A stretch of DNA of 64,000 nucleotides from Glycomyces xiaoerkulensis (lineage in GTDB: Bacteria; Actinomycetota; Actinomycetes; Mycobacteriales; Micromonosporaceae), in NCBI RefSeq assembly GCF_002798405.1, contig NZ_PGGV01000037.1:62001-126000 (forward strand), in the 5' to 3' direction. Below, piece after piece: positions 7,534 to 16,274 of the stretch. The notes under the pieces were generated by a model. That model was given only the letters and a program-made list of their open reading frames with translations. It ran no database searches and had not been told where the DNA came from. The translations under genes were made by a program, and so were the position numbers. Position 1 is the first letter of the stretch. Each line of letters begins with the position of its first letter.

Positions 7534-8934
7534 ATGGGAAACGCGACGCAGTCCCCGGAGACCCCGCAGAACACCACCACCCGGCCCCGCATCTCGTTCC
7601 TGGGCTGCGGCTACCTCGGCGCCACGTACGCGATCTGCTTCGCCGAACTCGGCTACGAAGTGGTCGGCTACGACGTCGACGAGGCCAAGATCGAGGCGTT
7701 CTCGGCCGGGACGGTCCCGTTCCACGAACCCGGGCTGCCGGAGCTGCTGAAGAAGAACCTCGACTCCGGGCGCCTGCGGTTCACCACCGACGTCCAGGCC
7801 GTCGCCGACTTCGCCGACGTCCACTTCATCTGCGTGGGCACCCCGCAGCGGCCCGGCGACCACGGCGCCGACCTGTCCTACATCGAGGCCGCCGTCACCG
7901 AACTGTCCCGGCACCTCAACCGCAAATGCCTCGTCGTCGGCAAGTCGACCGTGCCGGTCGGCACCGCCACCTGGGTCCAGCAGATCATCGACCGCCACGC
8001 CCCCGCCGAACTCGGCGTCGAGGTCGGCTGGTCGCCGGAGTTCCTGCAGGAGTCCAACGCGATGCACGACGTGCTCCGGCCCAACCGCATCGTCTACGCC
8101 GCCCAGAGCGAGTGGGCCTCCAAGCTGCTCCGGGACGTGCACAAGGGCATCCTCGAGCTGGCCGCGGTCGAGGACCGCGAGGTACCGATCGTCGAGACCG
8201 ACCTGTCCACGGCCGAGCTGGTCAAGGTCGCGGCGAACGCGTACCTGTCGACCAAGATCTCCTTCATCAACGCCATGGCCGACCTCTGCGAGACCACCGG
8301 CGGCGACATCACCGACCTGGCGCGCGCGATCGGCTACGACGCGCGCATCGGCAACAAGTTCCTGCGCGCCGGCATCGGCTTCGGCGGCGGGTGCCTGCCC
8401 AAGGACCTGCGGGCGCTGGTCACCCGCGCCGGGGAGCTCGGCGTCGGCGAGTCCTTCCGGTTCCTCGGCGAGGTCGACCACATCAACAGCCGGCGCCGCG
8501 TCCACACCGTGCGGGCGATCGCCGAACTGGTCGACCGCCCGTCGGGCCCGGCCGGGCCCAACCTGGAGGGCGTGCGCGTCGCCTACCTGGGGGCGACCTT
8601 CAAGCCCGACACCGACGACATCCGCGACTCCCCCGCCCTGGCGATCGCGCGCAAGCTCCGCCAGGCCCGCGCCGAGGTGGTCGTCTACGACCCCGAGGGC
8701 ATCGACAACGCCAAGGCCGAGGCCCCGGAGCTGACCTACGTCAAGACCCTGGCCGAGGCCGTGGCCGAGGCCGACGCGGTGTGCGCGATGGTGCCGTGGG
8801 AGGAGTTCCGCACCCTCGACCCCGAGGCCCTGGGCCAGCAGGTCGCCCAGCGGCGCCTGCTGGACGGCATGAACGCCTACGACCCCGACGAGTGGCGGGC
8901 CCACGGCTGGAGCTACCGCGGCATCGGCCGCTGA
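7534..8934 (+). CDS. UDP-glucose 6-dehydrogenase
   Basis: The enzyme oxidises UDP-glucose twice with NAD+ to UDP-glucuronate, a precursor for surface polysaccharides. The 466-residue protein has a Rossmann motif GCGYLGATYA (about 25–34), the middle dimerisation helix region, the catalytic cysteine Cys287 in GFGGGCLPKD, and a C-terminal UDP-binding domain with VAYLGATFKPDTDDIRDSPA. FHEPGL and KSTVPVGT are also typical of the UDP-glucose subclass. The N-terminal 18 residues are extra. Together with the nucleotide-sugar dehydrogenase at 20.6 kb it would feed uronate sugars to the polysaccharide locus between them. Confidence 0.94.
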   Translation: MGNATQSPETPQNTTTRPRISFLGCGYLGATYAICFAELGYEVVGYDVDEAKIEAFSAGTVPFHEPGLPELLKKNLDSGRLRFTTDVQAVADFADVHFICVGTPQRPGDHGADLSYIEAAVTELSRHLNRKCLVVGKSTVPVGTATWVQQIIDRHAPAELGVEVGWSPEFLQESNAMHDVLRPNRIVYAAQSEWASKLLRDVHKGILELAAVEDREVPIVETDLSTAELVKVAANAYLSTKISFINAMADLCETTGGDITDLARAIGYDARIGNKFLRAGIGFGGGCLPKDLRALVTRAGELGVGESFRFLGEVDHINSRRRVHTVRAIAELVDRPSGPAGPNLEGVRVAYLGATFKPDTDDIRDSPALAIARKLRQARAEVVVYDPEGIDNAKAEAPELTYVKTLAEAVAEADAVCAMVPWEEFRTLDPEALGQQVAQRRLLDGMNAYDPDEWRAHGWSYRGIGR

Positions 8935-8952
8935 CGTCGAGTCCGCCGCGGC

Positions 8953-9216
8953 TCACAGGCTCGGCTGGCGGGCGTTCGAAGTGATCCTGGTGAACGGCCA
9001 GGCGTGCGGCGGGCGTTCGATCAGGTCGTCCGGGGGCTCCGGGAGGGACCTCGGCGCGGAGTGGCCCACCACGATCACCACGATCCGGTCCGAGGCGGTG
9101 AACACCTCGGTCCGCAGCGACTCGCCCAAGTCGGCCACCCCCGCGGTCAGCACCCATCGCAGCAGCTCCGGGCCGAGCCCGTCGCGGGCCTTGGCCTCCC
9201 ACATCAGCGTGTCCAT
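8953..9216 (-). CDS. Conserved-looking small protein, unknown function
   Basis: This 87-residue protein shows normal coding bias and starts 13 bp after the ubiX stop, so the two are probably co-transcribed. It has a soluble profile: an N-terminal helix (WEAKARDGLGPELLRWVL), a beta-rich middle (TASDRIVVIVVGHS) and a proline-rich tail. The tail phrase HAWPFTRI might be a binding motif, but I cannot name the family. Its tie to ubiX suggests a link with flavin prenylation or quinone biosynthesis only by position. Confidence 0.65.
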   Translation of the reverse strand: MDTLMWEAKARDGLGPELLRWVLTAGVADLGESLRTEVFTASDRIVVIVVGHSAPRSLPEPPDDLIERPPHAWPFTRITSNARQPSL

Positions 9217-9229
9217 CGCGCCTCGATTC

Positions 9230-9820
9230 CTAGGGGTCGGAGGGATGGGGACCCTCTGAACCTAGCCCGGACCAGCGGCGCGCCTTCGGGCTGGGCAGGC
9301 CGAACTGGTCGAGCACCCGCACCACCACGTGGTCGACCAGGTCGTCGACGGTCTCGGGGTGGTTGTAGAACGCCGGCACCGGCGGCATCACCACCGCGCC
9401 CATCCGCGAGAGCGCCAGCAGGTTCTCCAGGTGGATCTCCGACAGCGGACTCTCGCGCGCCACCAGCACCAGCTTGCGCCGCTCCTTCAGCACCACGTCG
9501 GCGGCCCGGCCGATCAGGCCCTCGGTATAGCCGGTGCGGATGCCGGCCGCGGTCTTCATGCTGCACGGCGCGATCACCATCCCATCGGTGCGGAACGACC
9601 CCGACGAGATCGGCGCGGCCTGCTCGGTGGGGCCGTAGCTGTGATCGGCCAGCGCGGCCACCTCGGCGACGGTGCACCCGGTCTCCAGCTTGACGGTGGT
9701 CCGCGCCCACTTGCTGATCACCAGGTGCGTCTCGACCCCGTCGATCTCGCGCAGCGCCTGCAGCATCCGGACCCCGAACACGGCCCCGGTCGCCCCGGTC
9801 ATGCCGACGATCAATCTCAC
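9230..9820 (-). CDS. ubiX: UbiX-family flavin prenyltransferase
   Basis: UbiX attaches a dimethylallyl group to FMN to make the prenyl-FMN cofactor of UbiD-type decarboxylases. The family opening RLIVGMTGATGAVFGVRML is seen right after a GTG at 9820, the start I chose (196 residues). An alternative GTG at 9886 overlaps the upstream stop (GTGA) but would add 22 residues outside the family. Other landmarks are PISSGSFRTDGMVIAPCSMK, VLKERRKLVLVARESPLSEI and PPVPAFYNHPETVDDLVDHV. No ubiD gene is in the window, so the client enzyme (possibly in menaquinone synthesis) lies elsewhere. Confidence 0.94.
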   Translation of the reverse strand: MRLIVGMTGATGAVFGVRMLQALREIDGVETHLVISKWARTTVKLETGCTVAEVAALADHSYGPTEQAAPISSGSFRTDGMVIAPCSMKTAAGIRTGYTEGLIGRAADVVLKERRKLVLVARESPLSEIHLENLLALSRMGAVVMPPVPAFYNHPETVDDLVDHVVVRVLDQFGLPSPKARRWSGLGSEGPHPSDP

Positions 9821-9882
9821 GACTGAACCGTAGATCCGACGCGCGGTCGGCCGCCACCCGGTCCGGGAACCGGCGAAGTCGC

Positions 9883-10305
9883 TCACCGCAGGCGCTCGGG
9901 CATGCGGCGGCCCGGCAGCAGCGCCAGGAACGCCAGGGCGATCACGCCGACCGACAGTCCGGTCTGGGCCGGGACCGACAGTCCGAGCATCCCGCCGGCG
10001 GCGTCGTCGGTGTCGCCGTCGGCGCCCGGCCCTTCGACCTCCGGCTCTCCGGCCTCACCGGCGCCCTCGGAGTCCGGATCGGACGGATCGCCCTCGCCGC
10101 CGTTCCCGTCGCCGTCCGGATCGGACGCGCCGCCGCCCTCCTGGCCGGGGCTCGGCGATTCGGGCGGGACGAGGGGGTTGGTCTCGTCCGCCAGCGTCCA
10201 TTCGACGCGTTCCGGCTCGGCGCTGGGCGTTGGGAAGACGAAAACACCCGCCGCGACGACGAAGGCCGCGGCGAGCACCAGACGCAGTAGCCGGTTCTTG
10301 CGCAC
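9883..10305 (-). CDS. Small secreted or membrane-anchored protein with acidic Gly/Asp/Pro linker
   Basis: The 140-residue protein has an N-terminal hydrophobic segment (LVLAAAFVVAAGVFVFP, about 10–26), a long low-complexity acidic linker rich in G, D, E, P and S (about 45–108), and a C-terminal membrane span (about 113–131) followed by RRMPERLR. This layout resembles a sortase-like or wall-spanning anchor but there is no LPXTG motif. A GTG start with a TAAGGTG box is used; its stop overlaps an in-frame upstream ubiX GTG. Function is unknown. Confidence 0.7.
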   Translation of the reverse strand: MRKNRLLRLVLAAAFVVAAGVFVFPTPSAEPERVEWTLADETNPLVPPESPSPGQEGGGASDPDGDGNGGEGDPSDPDSEGAGEAGEPEVEGPGADGDTDDAAGGMLGLSVPAQTGLSVGVIALAFLALLPGRRMPERLR

Positions 10306-10395
10306 AGGTACACCTTAGTTCCAATGGCCCACGCGCGCCCGCCTGTTGGCATCAGTAACCCGTTCGAGTCCGCCGGGAGTCGGCGGCCGTGGGAT

Positions 10396-12402
10396 TCAGG
10401 CGGTCGCGGCGCGTCGGGCGCCCACCAGGATCGCGCCGATGAAGGTGGCCGCCACGTAGGCGGCGAGGCCGGCGAACACCGCCGTGGCCAGGAACGGCCC
10501 CGTCGGGAGGGACGCGGCCGCGGCGGCGACGGCGATCAGTCCGCGCGCGGGCCAGCCGAGAGCGAGGTCGCGGCGCTCGACCGGGGAGGCGGCCTTGTCG
10601 AGGCCTGCGGCCAGATCGTAGAAGTAGAGGGCGACGACGGCCAGCAGCGCGAACAGGACCGGCCAGGCGACCTCGGCGGTGAGGCCGGCGGCGGTGATGA
10701 CGCCGAGTTCGACCGCGCGGAGCCCGGCCGGGACGAGCCAGTCGAAGATCCCGTCGTGGTCGCTGCGGGCCGCGGCCAGGCCGATGCCGATCGCGGCGAG
10801 AGCGACCGCCAGTGAGATCGCGGTGGCACCGGTGGCGGCCTGCCACACGGCGAGGAACGCGGCGGCGACGGCGAGCGCGGTCGCGACGATCGGGACGTGG
10901 CTGAGGCGGTTCCGGTTCGCCGGCATGAGGCGCGCCAGTGGGCCGTCGTCGCGGTGGGCGGCCCGGTCGGGTCGGCGCAGGGCGGCGGTGCGGGCCGCGA
11001 AGGTGCGCAGCGTCCGGCCGGCGCCGGTGTAGACGAGGGCGAGGAGCTGCCAGGCCAGGAGCACGGTGAGTGCGAGGCGGGGGCCGAAGGCGACCGCGGT
11101 GGCCGCCAGAACGATCCAGCGGTCGCCGACGCCGGCGACGACGGTGCGTTTGGCCCAGTACAGGAACGACCGGTGGGCGCCCATGACCTGTTCGGAGGCG
11201 GAGCCGAGGCGCCGGCCGAGGTGGGCGGCGCGGCCGGCCGGCGGGGCGGTCTCGCGCTGCCGGGCCTGGCGGATGACGGCGGTGTCGAGCAGGACGGCGT
11301 ACCAGGTGTCGGCGGTGTGGCGCACGGTCTGGACGGTCATGGCCGCGATGGCCAGGCCCCAGGCCGCGGTGGAGGGGTTGTCGAGGGCGGCTCCGGCGGC
11401 GAGGCCGGCGTAGATGGCGTACTCCTTGCCGCGGTCGGCCATCATGTCGAGCCAGCCGCCGAAGGCCGAGAAGTTCTGGGTGTAGCGGGCGAGCTGGCCG
11501 TCGACGCAGTCGAGGACGAAGCTGAAGTACATCAGCGCGGCGGCCAGGAGGTACCACCACGGCACGGTGGGGCCGGCGGCGCCGAACATCGGCTCGGAGG
11601 AACCGGTGGCGAAGATGGCGGCGGCGGCCCCGGCGAAGGCTATGGAGATCCAGGTGATCGTGGTGGGGCTGAGGCCGAGCGCGGCCGCCGGGCGGACCAG
11701 CTTCGGCGACCAGGAGGAGACGCAGTAGGTGGCGAAGAGGTCGTCGTCGCGCTTGACGGCGTTGCGCATCCGCCAGCGGTCGAGGTCGACCGCCTCGAAC
11801 TCGGCGATGGTGCGTTCGGCGTCCTCGGCCGTCCGGGCGCGCCGGTGGGCCAGGCCGGCGGTGCGGTAGGCGGTCACCGGGACGGCGCGGGCCTGGAGGG
11901 AGGCGAGCACGGTCTCGAAGGCGTCGCCCTGCGGCTCGGTGGGCCAGTGGCGGCGCAGGCGGGCCAGGTGGGCGGCCGAGATCTTGGCGAGGCCGCCGAG
12001 GCGGGCCGGTCCGGGTCCGGGGCCGGTGACCAGGCCGCGTTCGACGCCGACCGGGGCGGCGGCGGGGTCGTCGGCGCCGACCAGGACGCCGGAGCGGCGG
12101 GAGGAGTCGGCCAGGACGGTGGCGACGGTGGTCTGCGAGGCCACGAGGTCGGCGTAGGCGAGGAAGACGGCGCCGGGGGTGTCGTAGGCGAGGCGGCGGA
12201 GGTGTTCGACGTCGGCCGCGGCGTCGGCCGATTCGATCTGGTCGGCCTTGACGGTGAGATCGGTCCCGGGGCGGGTCAGTACGGTGACGTCGTCGCAGCC
12301 GGCCTCGCGGAACTGCCCGATGAGCCGGTCGAGGACCGTGGTGTCGCTGGTCGTCGGTTCGATCGTGCCGCCGTCCGCAGGGAGGATGACGGCTCGGCTC
12401 AC
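10396..12402 (-). CDS. CDP-alcohol phosphatidyltransferase fused to an N-terminal nucleotidyltransferase-like domain
   Basis: The C-terminal half carries a complete CDP-alcohol phosphotransferase signature, D-x2-D-G-x2-A-R-x8-G-x3-D-x3-D (DCVDGQLARYTQNFSAFGG, then WLDMMAD), within a multi-span membrane domain (from about residue 230). The first about 190 residues read like a sugar-nucleotide transferase fold (AVILPADGG, LIGQFREAGCDDVTVLTR), suggesting that one protein both activates and transfers an alcohol head group. The GTG start at 12402 overlaps the upstream ABC ATPase stop (GTGA). The product is probably a phospholipid or polyol-phosphate-linked wall polymer precursor. Length is 668 residues. 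Confidence 0.85.
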   Translation of the reverse strand: MSRAVILPADGGTIEPTTSDTTVLDRLIGQFREAGCDDVTVLTRPGTDLTVKADQIESADAAADVEHLRRLAYDTPGAVFLAYADLVASQTTVATVLADSSRRSGVLVGADDPAAAPVGVERGLVTGPGPGPARLGGLAKISAAHLARLRRHWPTEPQGDAFETVLASLQARAVPVTAYRTAGLAHRRARTAEDAERTIAEFEAVDLDRWRMRNAVKRDDDLFATYCVSSWSPKLVRPAAALGLSPTTITWISIAFAGAAAAIFATGSSEPMFGAAGPTVPWWYLLAAALMYFSFVLDCVDGQLARYTQNFSAFGGWLDMMADRGKEYAIYAGLAAGAALDNPSTAAWGLAIAAMTVQTVRHTADTWYAVLLDTAVIRQARQRETAPPAGRAAHLGRRLGSASEQVMGAHRSFLYWAKRTVVAGVGDRWIVLAATAVAFGPRLALTVLLAWQLLALVYTGAGRTLRTFAARTAALRRPDRAAHRDDGPLARLMPANRNRLSHVPIVATALAVAAAFLAVWQAATGATAISLAVALAAIGIGLAAARSDHDGIFDWLVPAGLRAVELGVITAAGLTAEVAWPVLFALLAVVALYFYDLAAGLDKAASPVERRDLALGWPARGLIAVAAAAASLPTGPFLATAVFAGLAAYVAATFIGAILVGARRAATA

Positions 12403-13214
12403 GAAACCGCCTCTGCGGGCCGCTTGGCGGCCTCCTTGGCCTTCTGCTTCTCGGCCTTGCGCTTGGCCTCGGCCTCCTCGGCCTCCTTGTAGGAGTCGAG
12501 GGCCTCCTGGACGGTGCCGTCGGTGACGACGCGGCCGGCGTCGAGGAAGAGGCCGCGTCGGCAGTACTTCTTGAGTTCGCCTTCGGAGTGGGAGACGAAC
12601 ACCAGGGTGCGGCCCTCGTCGAGCAGGCGGCGGATGACGCCCTGGCACTTCTTCTTGAATGCCTTGTCGCCGACGGCGAGGGCCTCGTCGACCAGCAGGA
12701 TCGGGTGCGGGAGCTGGGTGATGACGCCGAAGCCGAGCCGGACCTTCATGCCCGAGGAGTAGTGCTTGACGGGCGTGTCGATGAACTCCTCGAGTTCGGA
12801 GAAGTCGACGATCTCGTCGAACTTGGACCTGATCTCCTTGTTGGTCATGCCGTGGAGGGCGCCGACGAGGTTGACGTTCTCGCGGCCGGTCAGGTCGCCG
12901 GAGAAGCCGGCCGACAGGGCGATGAGCGGGGCGACGCGGCCTTCGCGGCGGACGTAGCCCTCATCGGGGATCAGGACGCCGGTGATCAGGCGCAGCAGGG
13001 TGGACTTGCCGGTGCCGTTGCGCCCGATGACGCCGACCGAATCGCCCGGGAAGATGTCGAAGTCGACGTGCCGCAGCGGCCAGAAGTCGTCGCTCGCGGC
13101 ACCCTGCTTGTTGGCGGAGCGACGGACGAACAGGTCCTTGACCCGGCCCTTGCGCTGCTTGCCCTTGGCGAAGCGTATGCCGAGGTTCCGAGCCTGGATG
13201 ATCGGCTCCTCCAT
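12399..13214 (-). CDS. ABC transporter ATP-binding protein, TagH/Wzt type (polysaccharide or teichoic-acid export)
   Basis: The ATPase has Walker A GRNGTGKST, signature YSSGMKVRLGFG and Walker B ILLVDEALAVGD, in the arrangement of the TagH/Wzt/RfbE subfamily that exports lipid-linked cell-wall polymers. The N-terminal segment before the first strand contains a basic insert (KGKQRKGRVKDLFVRR) like that of other actinobacterial members. The C-terminus ends in a Lys/Ala/Glu-rich helix with no sugar-binding domain. It sits between glycosyltransferase genes and the CDP-alcohol transferase; its membrane partner (TagG/Wzm) is not in the window. A GGGAGGG box precedes the ATG. Confidence 0.92.
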   Translation of the reverse strand: MEEPIIQARNLGIRFAKGKQRKGRVKDLFVRRSANKQGAASDDFWPLRHVDFDIFPGDSVGVIGRNGTGKSTLLRLITGVLIPDEGYVRREGRVAPLIALSAGFSGDLTGRENVNLVGALHGMTNKEIRSKFDEIVDFSELEEFIDTPVKHYSSGMKVRLGFGVITQLPHPILLVDEALAVGDKAFKKKCQGVIRRLLDEGRTLVFVSHSEGELKKYCRRGLFLDAGRVVTDGTVQEALDSYKEAEEAEAKRKAEKQKAKEAAKRPAEAVS

Positions 13215-13316
13215 CGGGTCGGCCCTCCCAGAACAGGTGGTTGATACGGCGCGCCAATACTACCGCCCGAGGCTGGTAGAGCGATTCCGGCCGAGCCCGG
13301 TGGTGCGCGGCGCCCG

Positions 13317-13643
13317 TTATCGGCGGTTCTGTTCTCGGTAGCGCCGCTCGGAGGCCAGGCGCTCGACCTCGATGGCGGCCAGGATCCGGCGGAAGGTGAC
13401 CTCGGAGCGCTCGGCAGAGGCGCGGACCTCGGCGCGGGCCTTGCGTCCGTCGTTCCACACCAGCGCCAGGCCGCCGAGGGTGGCCAGGCTCATCAGCAGC
13501 GCCAGCGCCGAGACCAATCGCTGGTCGCCGAGGAAGGCGACGGCGACCAGCGCCGCCGCGGCGAGCAGGCCGAGTGCGGCGGCGACGCGGCGCAGCGGGG
13601 GGCGTCCCAGGCGGTTGTAGGCGGCTCTCAGGATTGACTTCAC
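13317..13643 (-). CDS. Small membrane protein with two membrane spans and a charged helical tail
   Basis: This 108-residue protein has two hydrophobic segments (about 19–37 and 43–62) and a long, highly charged C-terminal helix (KARAEVRASAERSEVTFRR) that may form a coiled coil. It lies 10 bp after the bifunctional glycosyltransferase gene and upstream of the TagH-like ATPase on the same strand, so it is likely part of this operon. I know no function; a scaffold role for the membrane glycosyltransferases is only a guess. Confidence 0.7.
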   Translation of the reverse strand: MKSILRAAYNRLGRPPLRRVAAALGLLAAAALVAVAFLGDQRLVSALALLMSLATLGGLALVWNDGRKARAEVRASAERSEVTFRRILAAIEVERLASERRYREQNRR

Positions 13644-13653
13644 GTGCGGTCCT

Positions 13654-16113
13654 TCAGGCGGTGATGGAATCGGACAGCAGGCCCGTTACGAGTTTGCGGT
13701 AGGAGTCGTGGCTGAAGCGCTCCCTGACCCGCTGCTGGGCGAGGGCGCTGCGGGCGGCGAATCGCTCGGGGTCGGCGTAGTGGGCGTCGACCAGGTCGAC
13801 CACTTCCGCCGGTTCACAGTACAGGGCGGCGTCGCCGAAGGTCGGTTCGAACCGCGGCGGCAGGACCACCGCGCACCCGGAGGCGAGGGCTTCGAGCACG
13901 GCGCGCCCGAACGCCTCGTACTGCCGGGGATGGGGGAAGTAGATCCAGAAGTCGAGCTGGTAGAGGAACGAGTCGACGTCGGTCTCGTTGTAGTTGTAGC
14001 AGGTCCATTCGGCGGGGGCCTCCTCGCCGGTGAGGCGGCGGACGGACTTGACCCCGCCCATGATGCGCACGTCCCAGCGGCCGTCGCCGGGGTAGACCTT
14101 GAACAGGTCCTCGGCCACCGGCCACTTGGTGAGGTCGTCGCGGGAGTGGCGGCCGACCACCGGCAGGAGTGAGCGGAAGCCGCGGCGCGGCGGCGCGATG
14201 TGGGCCTCGTCGAGGATGCCGGGCATGTCGAATCCGGCCAGGGGCGCGGTGGCGGTGAAGTCGGCGAGGGCCTCGCGGACCTGGGGCCCCTGGGGGACCC
14301 AGAGCGGTTCGACGCCGAACATCTCGGCGGCGTTGGCGTGGCAGGCGTCGGGCAGGTAGCGCAGGTCGGAGCCGTCGCGTTCGGCGGGGGCCTGGTTGGC
14401 CAGGACGATCATGCGCCGGGGGCGGACAGCGAGCCGCTCGCCGGTGCGGTACTGGAGGATCGGCGGGTAGCGCAGGACCAGCAGGTCGCAGTCGACCTCC
14501 TCGGTGGGCAGGACGTGGTCGACGACGCCGTCGTTGATGAGCCGCTGGACCGGTTCGCAGAGGACGCGGTCGTCGGTGGTCATGTGCCGCCAGGACTCCA
14601 GGTGCATGACCGCCAGGTCGAGCCCGTCGGCCTTGAGGGCCCTGATCTCCTCGATGGTGGACTTCTGGGGACCGCCGAACGGCCGCCAGTCGAGGGTGAA
14701 CACGACGTCGAAGCGGCGGCGGGCCGGGGTCCGGTCCTGCCGGGGCGCCCAGAACGGGCGGGGGTCGGCGCCGCCGGCCGGCAGGCGCGGGTCGGCCTTG
14801 CCGGCGGCGACCCTCCGGTGCCACGGCGGGTAGGCCGACTGGTAGGCGCGGCGGGACGGGTGCTTCCAGCCGGGGCCGAACTCCTCGCGGGAGAGCGAGC
14901 CGGGCGCCTGCCGCATGAGGGTGTCGCAGGTGCCCTGCATCCGCAGGACGCGGTCCCTGCCGAACGCGGCCGCGGCCCGCTGGAGGTATTCGGTGTCGGC
15001 GCCCTTGCGGATCTCGTCGAGGTAGCCGATGCGGTCGAGGACGGGTCGGCGGCGGATCATCATCGAGGCGGTCGAGGGGGTGGTGAGGACGCGGCCGGGC
15101 CGGGTGACGGTGAGGTCCTCGAGGAACAGGAAGGCGTCGGAGTAGGTCAGCATCAGCTCGGGGTCGGCCAGGAGCGGGGCGACCGAGTGCTCGAGCCGCG
15201 CGGGGGCGGCCCAGTCGTCGGAGTCCAGGCCGGTGATGAAGTCGCCGGTGGCCTCGGCGTAGGCGGTATTGCGGGCCGCGAAGGTGCCGGCGTTGACGGA
15301 CTTGCGGATGACCCGGACGCGGTCGTCGAGCGCTTCGACCCGGTCGAGCACCGGCGCGTACTCGGGGCCGGAGGCGTCGTCGACCACCAGCACCTCGAGG
15401 TGCCGCCAGGTGCCGGCCAAGAGGGAGGAGACGGCCGTGACCAGGCCCTGGTCGGGCCGGAAGCAGGAGGTGACGACGGTGATCTTGGGGCCGTCGGCGA
15501 TCGTGCGGGGCGCGTCGGCGCGCAGCCGGTCGAACCGGGGCAGGTCGCGGTCGGGGTCGAGCCGCAGTCCGGGGTGGCCGCAGAGGCGGCCGAGTCGCTT
15601 GATCCAGGCGCGCTCGTCGCCGCCGCGGTCGGGGTGGGCCAGGTCGGCCTCGAGGGCGCCGCGTTCGAGCGGCGGCATCCGGCGGCGGTAGCGGCGCAGC
15701 AGGGCGGCGGCGCGGTCGGCCTCGTCGAGTGAGAGCGCCAACTGCGCGTGGACGGCCTGGTGGCGGGGGCCGATGTGCTTGGGCCCGGCGAGTTCGAGGG
15801 CCAGGTCGTAGAGGGCGAGGGCGTCGCGGCGGTCGGCTTCGCCGCCGAACTGGAGGCCGACGACGCGTGCCAGCTCGCACAGTCCGCGGCCCTCCACCCG
15901 GGCGGTGCCGGCGTCGCCGCGGCGGGCGGCCTGGAGCAGCTCCGGAAGCGTCAGATCGCGGGTGGCGCCGCGGGCGAGCAGATGGCGGGCGCTCGGTGAC
16001 CGGGTGCGCAGTGCGGTGGCGCTCAGGGTCCCCGGTCGGCGCGTTTCGGTCCGCACCAGGTAATCGTCGATCAATCGCGCCGGGAATCGCTCGGTCGCGT
16101 CGTTCACGTCCAT
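13654..16113 (-). CDS. Large bifunctional glycosyltransferase (GT2 domain plus GT4-like domain)
   Basis: This protein has a helical TPR-like N-terminal region (to about residue 190), then a GT-A family 2 domain starting at KITVVTSCFRPDQGLVTAV with LEVLVVDDASG and the DxD-like GLDSDDW. A C-terminal GT-B-like region follows (from about residue 460), ending in a GT4-type donor site: HPRQYEAFGRAVLEALASG, CAVVLPPRF. The two domains could build a disaccharide unit. I chose the ATG at 16113: codons between an upstream TTG (16188) and this ATG are AT-rich and lack the gene's bias. It is transcribed away from the tandem GT2 genes. Confidence 0.88.
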   Translation of the reverse strand: MDVNDATERFPARLIDDYLVRTETRRPGTLSATALRTRSPSARHLLARGATRDLTLPELLQAARRGDAGTARVEGRGLCELARVVGLQFGGEADRRDALALYDLALELAGPKHIGPRHQAVHAQLALSLDEADRAAALLRRYRRRMPPLERGALEADLAHPDRGGDERAWIKRLGRLCGHPGLRLDPDRDLPRFDRLRADAPRTIADGPKITVVTSCFRPDQGLVTAVSSLLAGTWRHLEVLVVDDASGPEYAPVLDRVEALDDRVRVIRKSVNAGTFAARNTAYAEATGDFITGLDSDDWAAPARLEHSVAPLLADPELMLTYSDAFLFLEDLTVTRPGRVLTTPSTASMMIRRRPVLDRIGYLDEIRKGADTEYLQRAAAAFGRDRVLRMQGTCDTLMRQAPGSLSREEFGPGWKHPSRRAYQSAYPPWHRRVAAGKADPRLPAGGADPRPFWAPRQDRTPARRRFDVVFTLDWRPFGGPQKSTIEEIRALKADGLDLAVMHLESWRHMTTDDRVLCEPVQRLINDGVVDHVLPTEEVDCDLLVLRYPPILQYRTGERLAVRPRRMIVLANQAPAERDGSDLRYLPDACHANAAEMFGVEPLWVPQGPQVREALADFTATAPLAGFDMPGILDEAHIAPPRRGFRSLLPVVGRHSRDDLTKWPVAEDLFKVYPGDGRWDVRIMGGVKSVRRLTGEEAPAEWTCYNYNETDVDSFLYQLDFWIYFPHPRQYEAFGRAVLEALASGCAVVLPPRFEPTFGDAALYCEPAEVVDLVDAHYADPERFAARSALAQQRVRERFSHDSYRKLVTGLLSDSITA

Positions 16114-16274
16114 GAAGGCTGCAGTCTCCAAATCCAATTCGCCCTGATCGTCGAGACCCTGTCCGCCACGCTCGTTAATTGAATTCAAACAGAATTCCGC
16201 TTTCGAGTAAACAACCGCTTAACTCGGCATCCGGTCATTGATCGCGGTTGGGAACAGGATATCGTGAGCTTGAA

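Noticed and set aside
5893-8904. 1003-residue minus-strand open frame across acyl-CoA dehydrogenase and UDP-glucose dehydrogenase
   Set aside because: Its parts opposite the real genes are complements of strong coding frames with low-complexity composition; high GC creates such shadows.
10897-12492. 531-residue plus-strand Gly/Asp/Glu-rich open frame
   Set aside because: Antisense shadow of the CDP-alcohol transferase gene; no domain and no ribosome site.
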